Assembly: GCA_947461915.1 (NCBI GenBank)
Contig: CANHNG010000163.1
Location: 1-5,191 of the forward strand
Length of the DNA: 5,191 nt
DNA from: Flavobacteriaceae bacterium
GTDB lineage: Bacteria > Bacteroidota > Bacteroidia > Flavobacteriales > Flavobacteriaceae
Direction of reading: 5' to 3'
This document shows positions 1 through 5,191 of the stretch, piece by piece (position 1 is the stretch's first letter; each line of letters opens with the position of its first letter). The translations under genes were made by a program, and so were the position numbers. A model generated the notes under the pieces. That model made no database searches and was not told where the DNA came from. It worked only from the letters and a program-made list of their open reading frames with translations.

Positions 1-16
1 CAAAACACCTAACACA

Positions 17-1279
17 ATGACTATCATCTCAGTAACTGGACTTGGCTATGTAGGATTGCCTTTAGCATTGGAATTTGCTAAGAAATTCAAGGTCATTGGT
101 TTTGATATAAACGAAACTCGAATTGAACTAATGAAGCAAGGAATTGATCCCTCTAATGAGTTAAATTCGGAAGCTTTCAAAAATGTCGATATCACTTTTA
201 CGTCTTTAGTTGAACCCCTTCGAGAAGCCACGTTTCATATTATTGGGGTTCCTACAGATATCGATAAGAATAAAGTACCCAACTTAAATCCATTATTAAG
301 TGCTTCAAAAAGTATTGGAAGTATATTGAAAAAAGGAGATACGGTGGTCTATGAGTCCACGGTTTATCCTGGTTGTACAGAAGAAGATTGTATTCCAGTT
401 TTGGAGGAGTACAGTGGTTTAAAAGCAGGAATCGATTTTCAATTTGGCTACAGTCCAGAACGAATTGTGCCTGGAGATCGTGTAAAAACGGTAGGTAAAA
501 TATTAAAAATTGTATCTGGAAACAGTCCCGAAGCTTTGAAACATATTTCGGAAGTCTATGGAGCTATTATTGAAGCGGGTTTACACCAAGCGCCTACCAT
601 TAAAGTGGCTGAAGCCGCTAAAGTCATCGAAAACACTCAACGGGATATCAACATATCATTAATGAATGAATTGGCGATTATCTTTGATAAAATGGATATT
701 GACACCCAAGCCGTTCTGGAAGCGGCCGGAACCAAATGGAACTTTCATCCCTACCAACCCGGATTGGTAGGTGGACATTGCATCAGTGTAGATCCATTTT
801 ATTTGATGCACAAAGCAAAGAAAGTGGGTATCGACCCTCAAGTGATTGCAGCAGGTAGAAGAGTAAATGATTTTATTCCTACGTTTATTGCGAAAAAAGT
901 TGTTCAAACATTAATTGAACAAGATAAAAATCCCGGTAAATCTCGTGTATTAGTAATGGGAATAACCTTTAAAGAAGAGGTGTCCGATATTCGAAATTCT
1001 AAAGTAATCGATTTGATCAAAGAATTAGAAGACTATTCCATTGAAGTAGATGTCATTGATCCAAGTGCAGATCCTTTGGAATTGAAACAATATTACGATG
1101 TTGAACTAACAACCAACCCAACAGGAAAATACGACAGCATTATTCTGGCAGTAGGTCATCAAGTCTATCGCAACATGGCACCTTTAGAATTTGAAAAATT
1201 ATCCAACGGCCCCGTCTATTTATTTGACATCAAAGGCGTCCAAAATAAAAAGGATTTCAATAATTATTGGAGATTGTAG
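17..1279 (+). CDS. tviB: UDP-N-acetylhexosamine 6-dehydrogenase, TviB/WbpO-type
   Basis: This cytosolic enzyme should oxidise C6 of a UDP-N-acetylhexosamine (UDP-GlcNAc or UDP-GalNAc) twice with NAD+, giving the UDP-HexNAc uronic acid used in capsule or O-antigen synthesis. At 420 aa it has the usual length for the family. The N-terminal Rossmann motif GLGYVG is at residues 8-13, with acidic D30 at the end of the second strand for the NAD ribose. Further family motifs are ESTVYPG (113-119), SPER (146-149), EAAKVIENT with the conserved K202 and N206, and GGHC with the catalytic cysteine C255. The run of residues around KVAEAAKVIENTQRD resembles TviB and WbpO more than the UDP-glucose dehydrogenase Ugd; this is from memory. 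The ATG at 17 puts the Rossmann glycines at the normal distance from the N terminus. The frame is open to the window edge upstream, so an earlier start cannot be excluded. GlcNAc versus GalNAc specificity cannot be read from the sequence. The next gene starts 55 bases downstream. Confidence 0.93.
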   Translation: MTIISVTGLGYVGLPLALEFAKKFKVIGFDINETRIELMKQGIDPSNELNSEAFKNVDITFTSLVEPLREATFHIIGVPTDIDKNKVPNLNPLLSASKSIGSILKKGDTVVYESTVYPGCTEEDCIPVLEEYSGLKAGIDFQFGYSPERIVPGDRVKTVGKILKIVSGNSPEALKHISEVYGAIIEAGLHQAPTIKVAEAAKVIENTQRDINISLMNELAIIFDKMDIDTQAVLEAAGTKWNFHPYQPGLVGGHCISVDPFYLMHKAKKVGIDPQVIAAGRRVNDFIPTFIAKKVVQTLIEQDKNPGKSRVLVMGITFKEEVSDIRNSKVIDLIKELEDYSIEVDVIDPSADPLELKQYYDVELTTNPTGKYDSIILAVGHQVYRNMAPLEFEKLSNGPVYLFDIKGVQNKKDFNNYWRL

Positions 1280-1303
1280 TGAAAAAAATAAAACTCATAA
1301 CTA

Positions 1304-1324
1304 TCAATTGTCAATTATCAATAA
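1304..1324 (+). repeat. Three tandem heptamers upstream of the wzz start
   Basis: Three 7-base units follow one another: TCAATTG, TCAATTA and TCAATAA. The array ends 10 bases before the ATG of the Wzz gene, inside the 55-base spacer after the dehydrogenase. The spacer has no evident terminator or promoter, so the two genes are probably co-transcribed. The repeat may be a simple AT-rich slippage product or the remnant of a dispersed repeat. Confidence 0.6.
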
Positions 1325-1334
1325 AAACATAAAT

Positions 1335-2396
1335 ATGGAAACAAACAAAGACGAAATAATCCTAAAAGAACTCCTTCTTAAAGCAAAAGAAAGGTACACA
1401 TTTTTACTTTCTAAATGGAAAACAATAGTCTTAGCTGGAAGTATTGGCGCCTTAGTTGGCCTTGGTTATTCCTTTTATAAAAAACCCATATATACCGCCA
1501 CACTTACTTACGCTTTAGAAGACGGAAAAGCGTCTGGTGGACTAGGAGGAGCGTTAGGATTGGCCAGTACATTTGGATTAGATTTAGGAGTATCAGGCGG
1601 AGGGGCTTTTTCAGGCGCCAACTTAATGGAACTCTTCAAATCGCGCGTAATGGTAGAGCAAACCTTATTGGCACCCGTAACACAAAACAACAAAACCATT
1701 TCCTTAGCCGAAATGTTCATTCAAGACAAAAAATGGCGCGAAAAATGGGAAGAAAAACCAGCGCTAAAAAGCATTACTTTTTTACCCAATACGGATAGAA
1801 CTAAATTTACGAGAGCCCAAGACAGTATTTTTGGAGTAATTTACAAAGACCTTTCAAAAAACAGTTTAACGGTTGAGCAAAAAGACAAAAAAGCATCTAT
1901 TGGTACTATAACTTTAAAAGTCACCAGCGAATATTTTGCCCAACAGTTTACTATGGCGCTAACCAACACCGTTATCGATTACTATATCAAAACCAAAAGC
2001 AAACGCGCAAAAGAAAATATGGATATTTTAGTGCGTCAAACCGATTCCATTCGTGGGGAATTAAACGGTGCCATTACCGGTGTTGCAGTAGCCAATGACA
2101 ATACTTTTGGGTTGAATCCAGCCCTTAATGTAAAACGCGTGCCTTCCGCAAGAAGACAGGTTGATGTGCAAGCCAATACCGCAATACTAACCGAAATCGT
2201 GAAACAAGCCGAGTTAGCTAAAGTAACCTTACGTAAAGAAACCCCATTAATACAAGTCATTGACCAACCGATATTACCCTTACCAAAGGAAAAATTCGGA
2301 AAAGCAAAAGGAATTATATTAGGCGCTATCTTAGCTGGGTTTTTAACCGTATTGGGATTGATTGTAAGAAGAATTTTTAAAGAAATAAGTCTTTAA
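1335..2396 (+). CDS. wzz: Wzz-type polysaccharide co-polymerase (chain length determinant)
   Basis: This 353-aa inner-membrane protein should control the length of the surface polysaccharide made by a Wzy polymerase. A short cytoplasmic N terminus is followed by a membrane helix at about 30-47, then the YTATLTYALED start of the Wzz domain. Next come a Gly-rich stretch (about 64-95) and NLMELFKSR-VEQTL (about 96-109), a pattern I recognise from Bacteroidota Wzz proteins. The middle is a charged, helical periplasmic region. The C terminus has the Pro-rich PILPLPKEK (312-320), a second helix at about 326-344, and a basic end. No Walker motifs or Tyr-rich tail are present, so there is no fused BY-kinase. 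I chose the ATG at 1335. The frame stays open back to an ATG at 1191, but that would overlap the dehydrogenase by 89 bases and add 48 residues with no family likeness. The stop codon lies at the edge of a downstream repeat. The symbol is a family-level name. Confidence 0.88.
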   Translation: METNKDEIILKELLLKAKERYTFLLSKWKTIVLAGSIGALVGLGYSFYKKPIYTATLTYALEDGKASGGLGGALGLASTFGLDLGVSGGGAFSGANLMELFKSRVMVEQTLLAPVTQNNKTISLAEMFIQDKKWREKWEEKPALKSITFLPNTDRTKFTRAQDSIFGVIYKDLSKNSLTVEQKDKKASIGTITLKVTSEYFAQQFTMALTNTVIDYYIKTKSKRAKENMDILVRQTDSIRGELNGAITGVAVANDNTFGLNPALNVKRVPSARRQVDVQANTAILTEIVKQAELAKVTLRKETPLIQVIDQPILPLPKEKFGKAKGIILGAILAGFLTVLGLIVRRIFKEISL

Positions 2397-2430
2397 TGTG
2401 CCAATTAGTCAATTAGACAATGTGCCAATT
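2395..2430 (+). repeat. AATGTGCCAATT direct repeat at the wzz stop codon
   Basis: The same 12 bases occur exactly at 2395-2406 and 2419-2430, a period of 24. A third, imperfect copy (AATGTGCCGATT) begins at 2562, at the head of the second composite element. The first copy starts inside the TAA stop codon of the Wzz gene, so the repeat boundary coincides with the end of that reading frame. Confidence 0.7.
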
Positions 2431-2511
2431 TGAAGATTCAGTATTCAACAGTATAAATGCAATTGTTGACTTCGAGAACCTCAGTCAACAACGAGTACCT
2501 CAGTCAACAGA
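2418..2511 (+). repeat. Composite repeat element, copy A (two 19-nt units)
   Basis: The element opens with CAATGTGCCAATTTGAAGAT, continues through an AT-rich stretch, and reaches CAATTGTTGACTTCGAG. Two 19-nt tandem units follow, GAGAACCTCAGTCAACAAC (2474-2492) and a variant with loop TAC (2493-2511). TTGTTGACT at 2463-2471 pairs perfectly with AGTCAACAA at 2483-2491 in a 9-bp stem. Inside it a two-base bulge (TC) and a GAG/CTC step close an AAC triloop. The element aligns along its whole length with copy B. It resembles a small non-autonomous palindromic (REP- or MITE-like) sequence, but no target-site duplication is clear. Confidence 0.75.
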
Positions 2512-2560
2512 CAATTTTAGACTTATACTCTCTTATATGCCTTATATGGTTTAAAATAAA

Positions 2561-2674
2561 CAATGTGCCGATTTTAAGATTCGTTATTCATAATAATAAA
2601 AATCAATTGTTGACTTCGAGTGCCTCAGTCAACAAAGAGAACCTCAGTCAACAACGAGAGCCACAGTCAAAAGA
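2561..2674 (+). repeat. Composite repeat element, copy B (three 19-nt units)
   Basis: This is a second copy of the element at 2418-2511, in the same orientation and with one extra 19-nt unit. The leader CAATGTGCCGATTTTAAGAT and the CAATTGTTGACTTCGAG segment match copy A closely, while the AT-rich stretch between them has drifted. The units begin at 2618, 2637 and 2656, with loop triplets TGC, AAC and AGC. The last unit is degenerate: CTC has become CAC, and AGTCAAC has become AGTCAAA. A hairpin at 2607-2635 repeats the 9-bp stem TTGTTGACT/AGTCAACAA with a TC bulge and GAG/CTC around TGC. Confidence 0.75.
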
Positions 2675-2715
2675 AACATAAAATTAGTATATATAATATT
2701 TCAAAATAAAAACCG

Positions 2716-2738
2716 TTCTCTGAGCTTGTCGAAGAGAA
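2716..2738. repeat. Short palindromic element with CTGAGCTTGTCGAAG core
   Basis: TTCTCT at 2716-2721 is the exact reverse complement of AGAGAA at 2733-2738, enclosing GAGCTTGTCGA. The core, read on the other strand as CTTCGACAAGCTCAG, matches a dispersed intergenic motif I recall from Bacteroidota and other genomes. On the minus strand the hairpin is followed by CGG and TTTTTATTTT, so it could act as a weak terminator for antisense transcripts. Its role here is unknown. Confidence 0.55.
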
Positions 2739-2746
2739 AACCCTTT

Positions 2747-2766
2747 ACCCAACACCCAACACCCAT
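2747..2766 (+). repeat. ACCCAAC heptamer array upstream of the nucleotidyltransferase
   Basis: Two exact ACCCAAC units (2747-2753 and 2754-2760) are followed by a partial third (ACCCAT), ending six bases before the start codon at 2773. The array is C-rich on this strand and stands out from its AT-rich surroundings. It lies where a ribosome would load, but it is not a Shine-Dalgarno sequence. Confidence 0.65.
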
Positions 2767-2772
2767 AAAAAA

Positions 2773-3189
2773 ATGAAAAAAGCCATCATAGTCTCCGGAT
2801 ATTTTAATCCCATTCACAAAGGCCATATCGAGTATTTCAATAATGCCAAAGCCCTGGGCGATTATATTATTGTGATAGTCAATAACGACAAACAACGGGC
2901 TCTAAAAGGCAGTAAAGAATTTCAACAAGAAGACGAACGCGCGTTTATTGTATCTAACATTAAAAGCGTAGACCAGGTATTTCTCTCCATTGATGAAGAC
3001 CGCACAGTTTGCGCAACCATACAACACATACACGAACAATTACACAACGAGTACCAACTGGCTTTTGCCAATGGTGGCGACCAAAACAACAACTCCATAC
3101 CCGAAGCACCTGTTTGTGAAAAATTAGGAATAACATTACTGGATGGGTTAGGAGACAAGATTCAATCATCAAGTTGGTTGTTGAAATAA
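2773..3189 (+). CDS. Cytidylyltransferase-like nucleotidyltransferase (HxGH family)
   Basis: This is a 138-aa soluble protein of the nucleotidyltransferase alpha/beta-phosphodiesterase family, the group of TagD, RfaE2 and similar enzymes. These join a nucleotide from CTP or ATP to a phosphorylated small molecule and release pyrophosphate. The signature is SGYFNPIHKGH at residues 8-18, with HKGH (15-18) as the HxGH motif for the nucleotide phosphates. It is followed by AKALGDYIIVIVNND and by LKGSKEF, a loop typical of the family. The segment ERAFIVSNIKSVDQVF matches the usual helix before the second half. The end, DKIQSSSWLLK, stands where related enzymes have the ISTT/SSS nucleotide-binding turn. 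The length is normal for a single-domain enzyme. The start at 2773 gives a typical N terminus (MKKAIIVSG), preceded only by an A-run. Its place in the cluster suggests it activates an alcohol phosphate or sugar phosphate for the polysaccharide; the substrate and nucleotide are unknown. The flippase starts 22 bases after its stop. Confidence 0.85.
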   Translation: MKKAIIVSGYFNPIHKGHIEYFNNAKALGDYIIVIVNNDKQRALKGSKEFQQEDERAFIVSNIKSVDQVFLSIDEDRTVCATIQHIHEQLHNEYQLAFANGGDQNNNSIPEAPVCEKLGITLLDGLGDKIQSSSWLLK

Positions 3190-3211
3190 CAAACATGAAA
3201 CAATTCAATTA

Positions 3212-4651
3212 ATGAAAGGGTTAAGAGAAAAAGCCATAAAAGGAGTTAGTTGGAGCTTTGTAGATAATATTGCCAACGCAGGTATCACTTTTATAGTCGG
3301 AATTATATTAGCCCGTATTCTTTCACCAGCTGAATTTGGCCTCATTGGTATGATTACGATTTTTATAGCAGTGTCTAATTCAATAGTGGATAGTGGTTTT
3401 TCAAGTGCATTAATTCGTAAAGTGGAGCCAAAAGAGGTAGATTATAATACGGTTTTTTATTTTAATCTGTGTTTAGGAATTGGACTTTATCTAATTTTGT
3501 TTTATTCTGCACCTGCTATAAGCCGGTTTTTTAAGGAACCTAGTTTGATTTCTATTACCAGAGTAATGGGGACTATTTTAATCATAAACGCTTTCAGTAT
3601 AGTACAAAGAAGTTTATTGGTAAAAGAAGTTGATTTTAAAACCCAAACAAAAATTTCATTAATTGCTTCAATTATAAGCGGTATTGTTGGCATAACGATG
3701 GCTTTGAAAGGATTTGGAGTATGGAGTTTAGTAGCCCAGCAAATATCACGACAATTGTTAAATTCCATCTTTCTATGGGTGTTAAATAAGTGGCGACCAG
3801 CTTTGGAGTTTTCAAAAGATAGTTTTCAAGAACTCTTTGGTTTTGGTTCAAAGCTATTGATATCAGGACTAATGGACACTATTTATAATAATATTTATTT
3901 TTTGATTATTGGCAAGTATTACTCTGCTGTTCAACTAGGTCAATATACTCGTGCCGAACAATTTAATTCAATTTTTTCAAGTAATCTCACAAGCGTAGTA
4001 CAACGGGTTAGTTATCCCATTTTATGCAGTATACAAGATGATGATGAAAGATTAAAATTGACATATCGACGTGTAATTAAAGCTACGATGCTGGTTGCAT
4101 TTGCCTGTATGTTAGGATTAGCCGCTATTGCAAAACCACTAATTCTAATAACGATTGGTGTAAAATGGCTCCCAGCAGTTCCCTATCTTCAAATTATCTG
4201 TTTTGTAGGAATGTTACAACCCTTACACGCTATTAATCTAAATATGTTAATGGTAAAAGGCCGCTCTGATTTATTTCTAAGATTGGAAATAATTAAAAAA
4301 GCTATAGCTGTTGTACCAATATGCTTAGGTATTTTTTACGGGATTGAGCTTATGCTATGGGGAAGCGTGTTTATCTCTTTTGTTGCCTATGTATTAAATA
4401 GTTATTATTCTGCAAGGCTAATCAACTATTCCACTTGGTCCCAAATAAAAGATATTTATCCTTCATTTTTGGTTTCCATTATCGTGGCTGCAGCTATGTG
4501 GTGTTTGACATTATTAAATTATTCAATATCGATTACTTTGCTTTTGCAATGTATTTTAGGACTTATAATAACCATTGCTACATATGAAACTATAAAATCA
4601 ACTGAATATTTTGAACTGAAAGGGATTTTATTTTCAATTATAAAAAAGTAA
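3212..4651 (+). CDS. wzx: Wzx-type polysaccharide flippase (MOP superfamily, WzxC/TuaB-like)
   Basis: This 479-aa integral membrane protein should move lipid-linked oligosaccharide repeat units from the cytoplasmic to the periplasmic face of the inner membrane for polymerisation. The N terminus (KAIKGVSWSF) and ARILSPAEFGL (34-44) are classic for the polysaccharide-synthase branch of the MOP exporters. The hydrophobic segments spread along the whole length fit 12 or more membrane helices. YTRAEQFN (245-252) and the later QDDDER (275-280) match conserved loops of the WzxC/TuaB-like group. The length is normal and the frame is intact. The ATG at 3212 overlaps by one base the stop of a five-codon reading frame (3195-3212). 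The gene looks AT-richer than the dehydrogenase, Wzz and nucleotidyltransferase genes, as often seen for flippases. The aminotransferase gene follows after 23 bases, so the two are probably co-transcribed. The symbol is a family-level name; the transported sugar unit cannot be predicted. Confidence 0.92.
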   Translation: MKGLREKAIKGVSWSFVDNIANAGITFIVGIILARILSPAEFGLIGMITIFIAVSNSIVDSGFSSALIRKVEPKEVDYNTVFYFNLCLGIGLYLILFYSAPAISRFFKEPSLISITRVMGTILIINAFSIVQRSLLVKEVDFKTQTKISLIASIISGIVGITMALKGFGVWSLVAQQISRQLLNSIFLWVLNKWRPALEFSKDSFQELFGFGSKLLISGLMDTIYNNIYFLIIGKYYSAVQLGQYTRAEQFNSIFSSNLTSVVQRVSYPILCSIQDDDERLKLTYRRVIKATMLVAFACMLGLAAIAKPLILITIGVKWLPAVPYLQIICFVGMLQPLHAINLNMLMVKGRSDLFLRLEIIKKAIAVVPICLGIFYGIELMLWGSVFISFVAYVLNSYYSARLINYSTWSQIKDIYPSFLVSIIVAAAMWCLTLLNYSISITLLLQCILGLIITIATYETIKSTEYFELKGILFSIIKK

Positions 4652-4674
4652 ATAGCATAATAAATAAATCAAAA

Positions 4675-5191
4675 ATGATACCAGTAACTAAAACTTTTTT
4701 TCCGCCAATTGAAGAATATAATGCCCAAGTTCAAAGAATCTGGGAAAACCAATGGTTAACTAATAGAGGAGCATTAGTTCTTGAATTAGAGGAAAAATTA
4801 AAAGAATATTTGTCAGTTTCCAATATCATTATCATGAATAATGGAACAATACCAATTCAGATAGCTTTAAAAATTTTAGGAAATAACTCAGAAATAATTA
4901 CAACTCCTTTTAGTTATGTAGCCACTACCGCAGCAATTGTTTGGGAAAATTGTACGCCAGTATTTGTTGATATTCATCCAGACTATTTAACTATTGATGA
5001 AACTAAAATTGAGGCTGCTATTACACCTCGTACTAAAGCAATATTAGCTACTCATGTTTTTGGAAATCCTTGTCATATTGAAGCTATTAAAGCCATTGCC
5101 CAAAAACATAACTTAAAGGTTATTTATGATGCAGCGCATGCTTTTGGAGTAACTTATCAGGGAAAGTCAATTTTTGAATATGGCGATGTTA
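4675..5191 (+). CDS. DegT/DnrJ/EryC1 sugar aminotransferase, 5' part (runs off the window)
   Basis: The first 172 codons of a PLP-dependent aminotransferase are present and the frame is open at the window edge. Enzymes of this family transfer an amino group from glutamate to a keto nucleotide sugar, usually at C3 or C4 of a 6-deoxyhexose. The N terminus MIPVTKTFFPP is followed by WLTNRGALVLELEEKL (27-42), the NNGT turn (55-58, PLP phosphate region), PFSYVATTAA (78-87) and VFVDIHPDYLTID (96-108). After these come HVFGNPC (127-133) and YDAAHAFG (151-158), where D152 should contact the PLP ring nitrogen. The Schiff-base lysine (in an S-x-H-x-TK-type motif) would lie beyond the window and cannot be checked. 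The HVFGNPC and YDAAHAFG wording recalls VioA, FdtB and QdtB enzymes that make dTDP-linked amino-dideoxy sugars; this is from memory. The ATG at 4675, after an A-rich stretch, gives the standard family N terminus. Confidence 0.9.
   Translation, partial: MIPVTKTFFPPIEEYNAQVQRIWENQWLTNRGALVLELEEKLKEYLSVSNIIIMNNGTIPIQIALKILGNNSEIITTPFSYVATTAAIVWENCTPVFVDIHPDYLTIDETKIEAAITPRTKAILATHVFGNPCHIEAIKAIAQKHNLKVIYDAAHAFGVTYQGKSIFEYGDV

Larger units (their letters stand above)
2397..2772. other. Gene-free spacer filled with repeats
   Basis: These 376 bases separate the wzz gene from the nucleotidyltransferase gene and hold no credible gene. From left to right they contain GTGCCAATT direct repeats, two copies of a composite hairpin element (2418-2511 and 2561-2674), an AT-rich stretch (about 2676-2712), a short palindromic element (2716-2738) and an ACCCAAC heptamer array (2747-2766). 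I looked for a Bacteroidota promoter (TTTG, then TAnnTTTG) and found no exact match. A TATAAT at 2692-2697 has no partner -35 box and is not convincing. None of the hairpins is followed by a T-run on the + strand, so I cannot place an intrinsic terminator for the upstream genes. Confidence 0.75.

Noticed and set aside
1191..1334. Upstream extension of the Wzz reading frame to an ATG at 1191
   Set aside because: It overlaps the well-supported dehydrogenase by 89 bases, and the extra 48 residues look unlike any Wzz N terminus. METNKDEI from 1335 gives a normal start.
2463..2491. Integron attC-like site (GTTGACT and AGTCAAC arms)
   Set aside because: The integron core consensus GTTRRRY/RYYYAAC is not met because the C in GTTGACT and the G in AGTCAAC break it. 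No integrase or cassette structure is present.
2607..2635. Rho-independent terminator after the first two genes
   Set aside because: The hairpin is stable enough but no T-run follows on the + strand, and the same structure recurs as part of a repeat.
2474..2674. CRISPR array
   Set aside because: The 19-nt units are contiguous with no spacers, and the two groups of units are separated by a copy of the leader, not by regular spacers.
2457..2681. 74-codon open frame across both composite repeats (QLLTSRTSVNN and QLLTSSASVNK peptides)
   Set aside because: The peptide likeness simply reflects the DNA repeat, whose copies lie 144 bases apart and so in the same frame. The 19-nt units do not preserve frame and there is no start context, so I regard it as non-coding.
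2692..2697. TATAAT promoter box before the nucleotidyltransferase
   Set aside because: The stretch is simply AT-rich, no -35 partner is visible at the right distance, and Bacteroidota promoters follow a different consensus (TAnnTTTG).
2701..3208. Minus-strand open frames opposite the nucleotidyltransferase
   Set aside because: They are antisense shadows of a gene with clear family motifs, and their translations resemble no protein family.

Overview
The window looks like part of a capsule or O-antigen (surface polysaccharide) cluster from a member of the Bacteroidota, most likely a Flavobacterium-like Flavobacteriaceae. The reasons are AT-rich DNA, A-rich start regions without a clear Shine-Dalgarno sequence, a Bacteroidota-style Wzz protein with a Gly-rich segment, and intergenic spacers full of short repeats of a kind I associate with flavobacterial genomes. 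That last point is from memory and was not searched. All genes are on the + strand.

Layout: (1) 17-1279, a TviB/WbpO-type UDP-N-acetylhexosamine 6-dehydrogenase that makes a uronic-acid precursor. (2) 1335-2396, a Wzz-type polysaccharide co-polymerase that sets chain length and has no kinase domain. (3) 2397-2772, a 376-base gene-free spacer. It holds two copies of a composite element built from 19-nt tandem units and hairpins, then a separate palindromic element, then a three-fold heptamer repeat next to the following start codon. (4) 2773-3189, a small HxGH nucleotidyltransferase of the cytidylyltransferase-like family. (5) 3212-4651, a Wzx-type MOP-superfamily flippase. (6) 4675 to the window end, the first 172 codons of a DegT/DnrJ/EryC1 sugar aminotransferase, cut off by the window.

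Together the genes fit a Wzx/Wzy-type pathway. The dehydrogenase and aminotransferase make nucleotide sugars (a HexNAcA and a 4-amino-dideoxy sugar or similar), and the nucleotidyltransferase may activate a further building block. Wzx flips the lipid-linked repeat unit across the inner membrane, and Wzz controls polymer length. No Wzy polymerase or glycosyltransferase lies in the window, so they would have to be nearby.

The proteins all belong to known families. The least explained sequence is the repeat island between wzz and the nucleotidyltransferase, which also lies near a shift in base composition (the flippase and aminotransferase genes look AT-richer). I see no evidence strong enough to claim a new biological system. 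The repeat island is the best candidate for further work.
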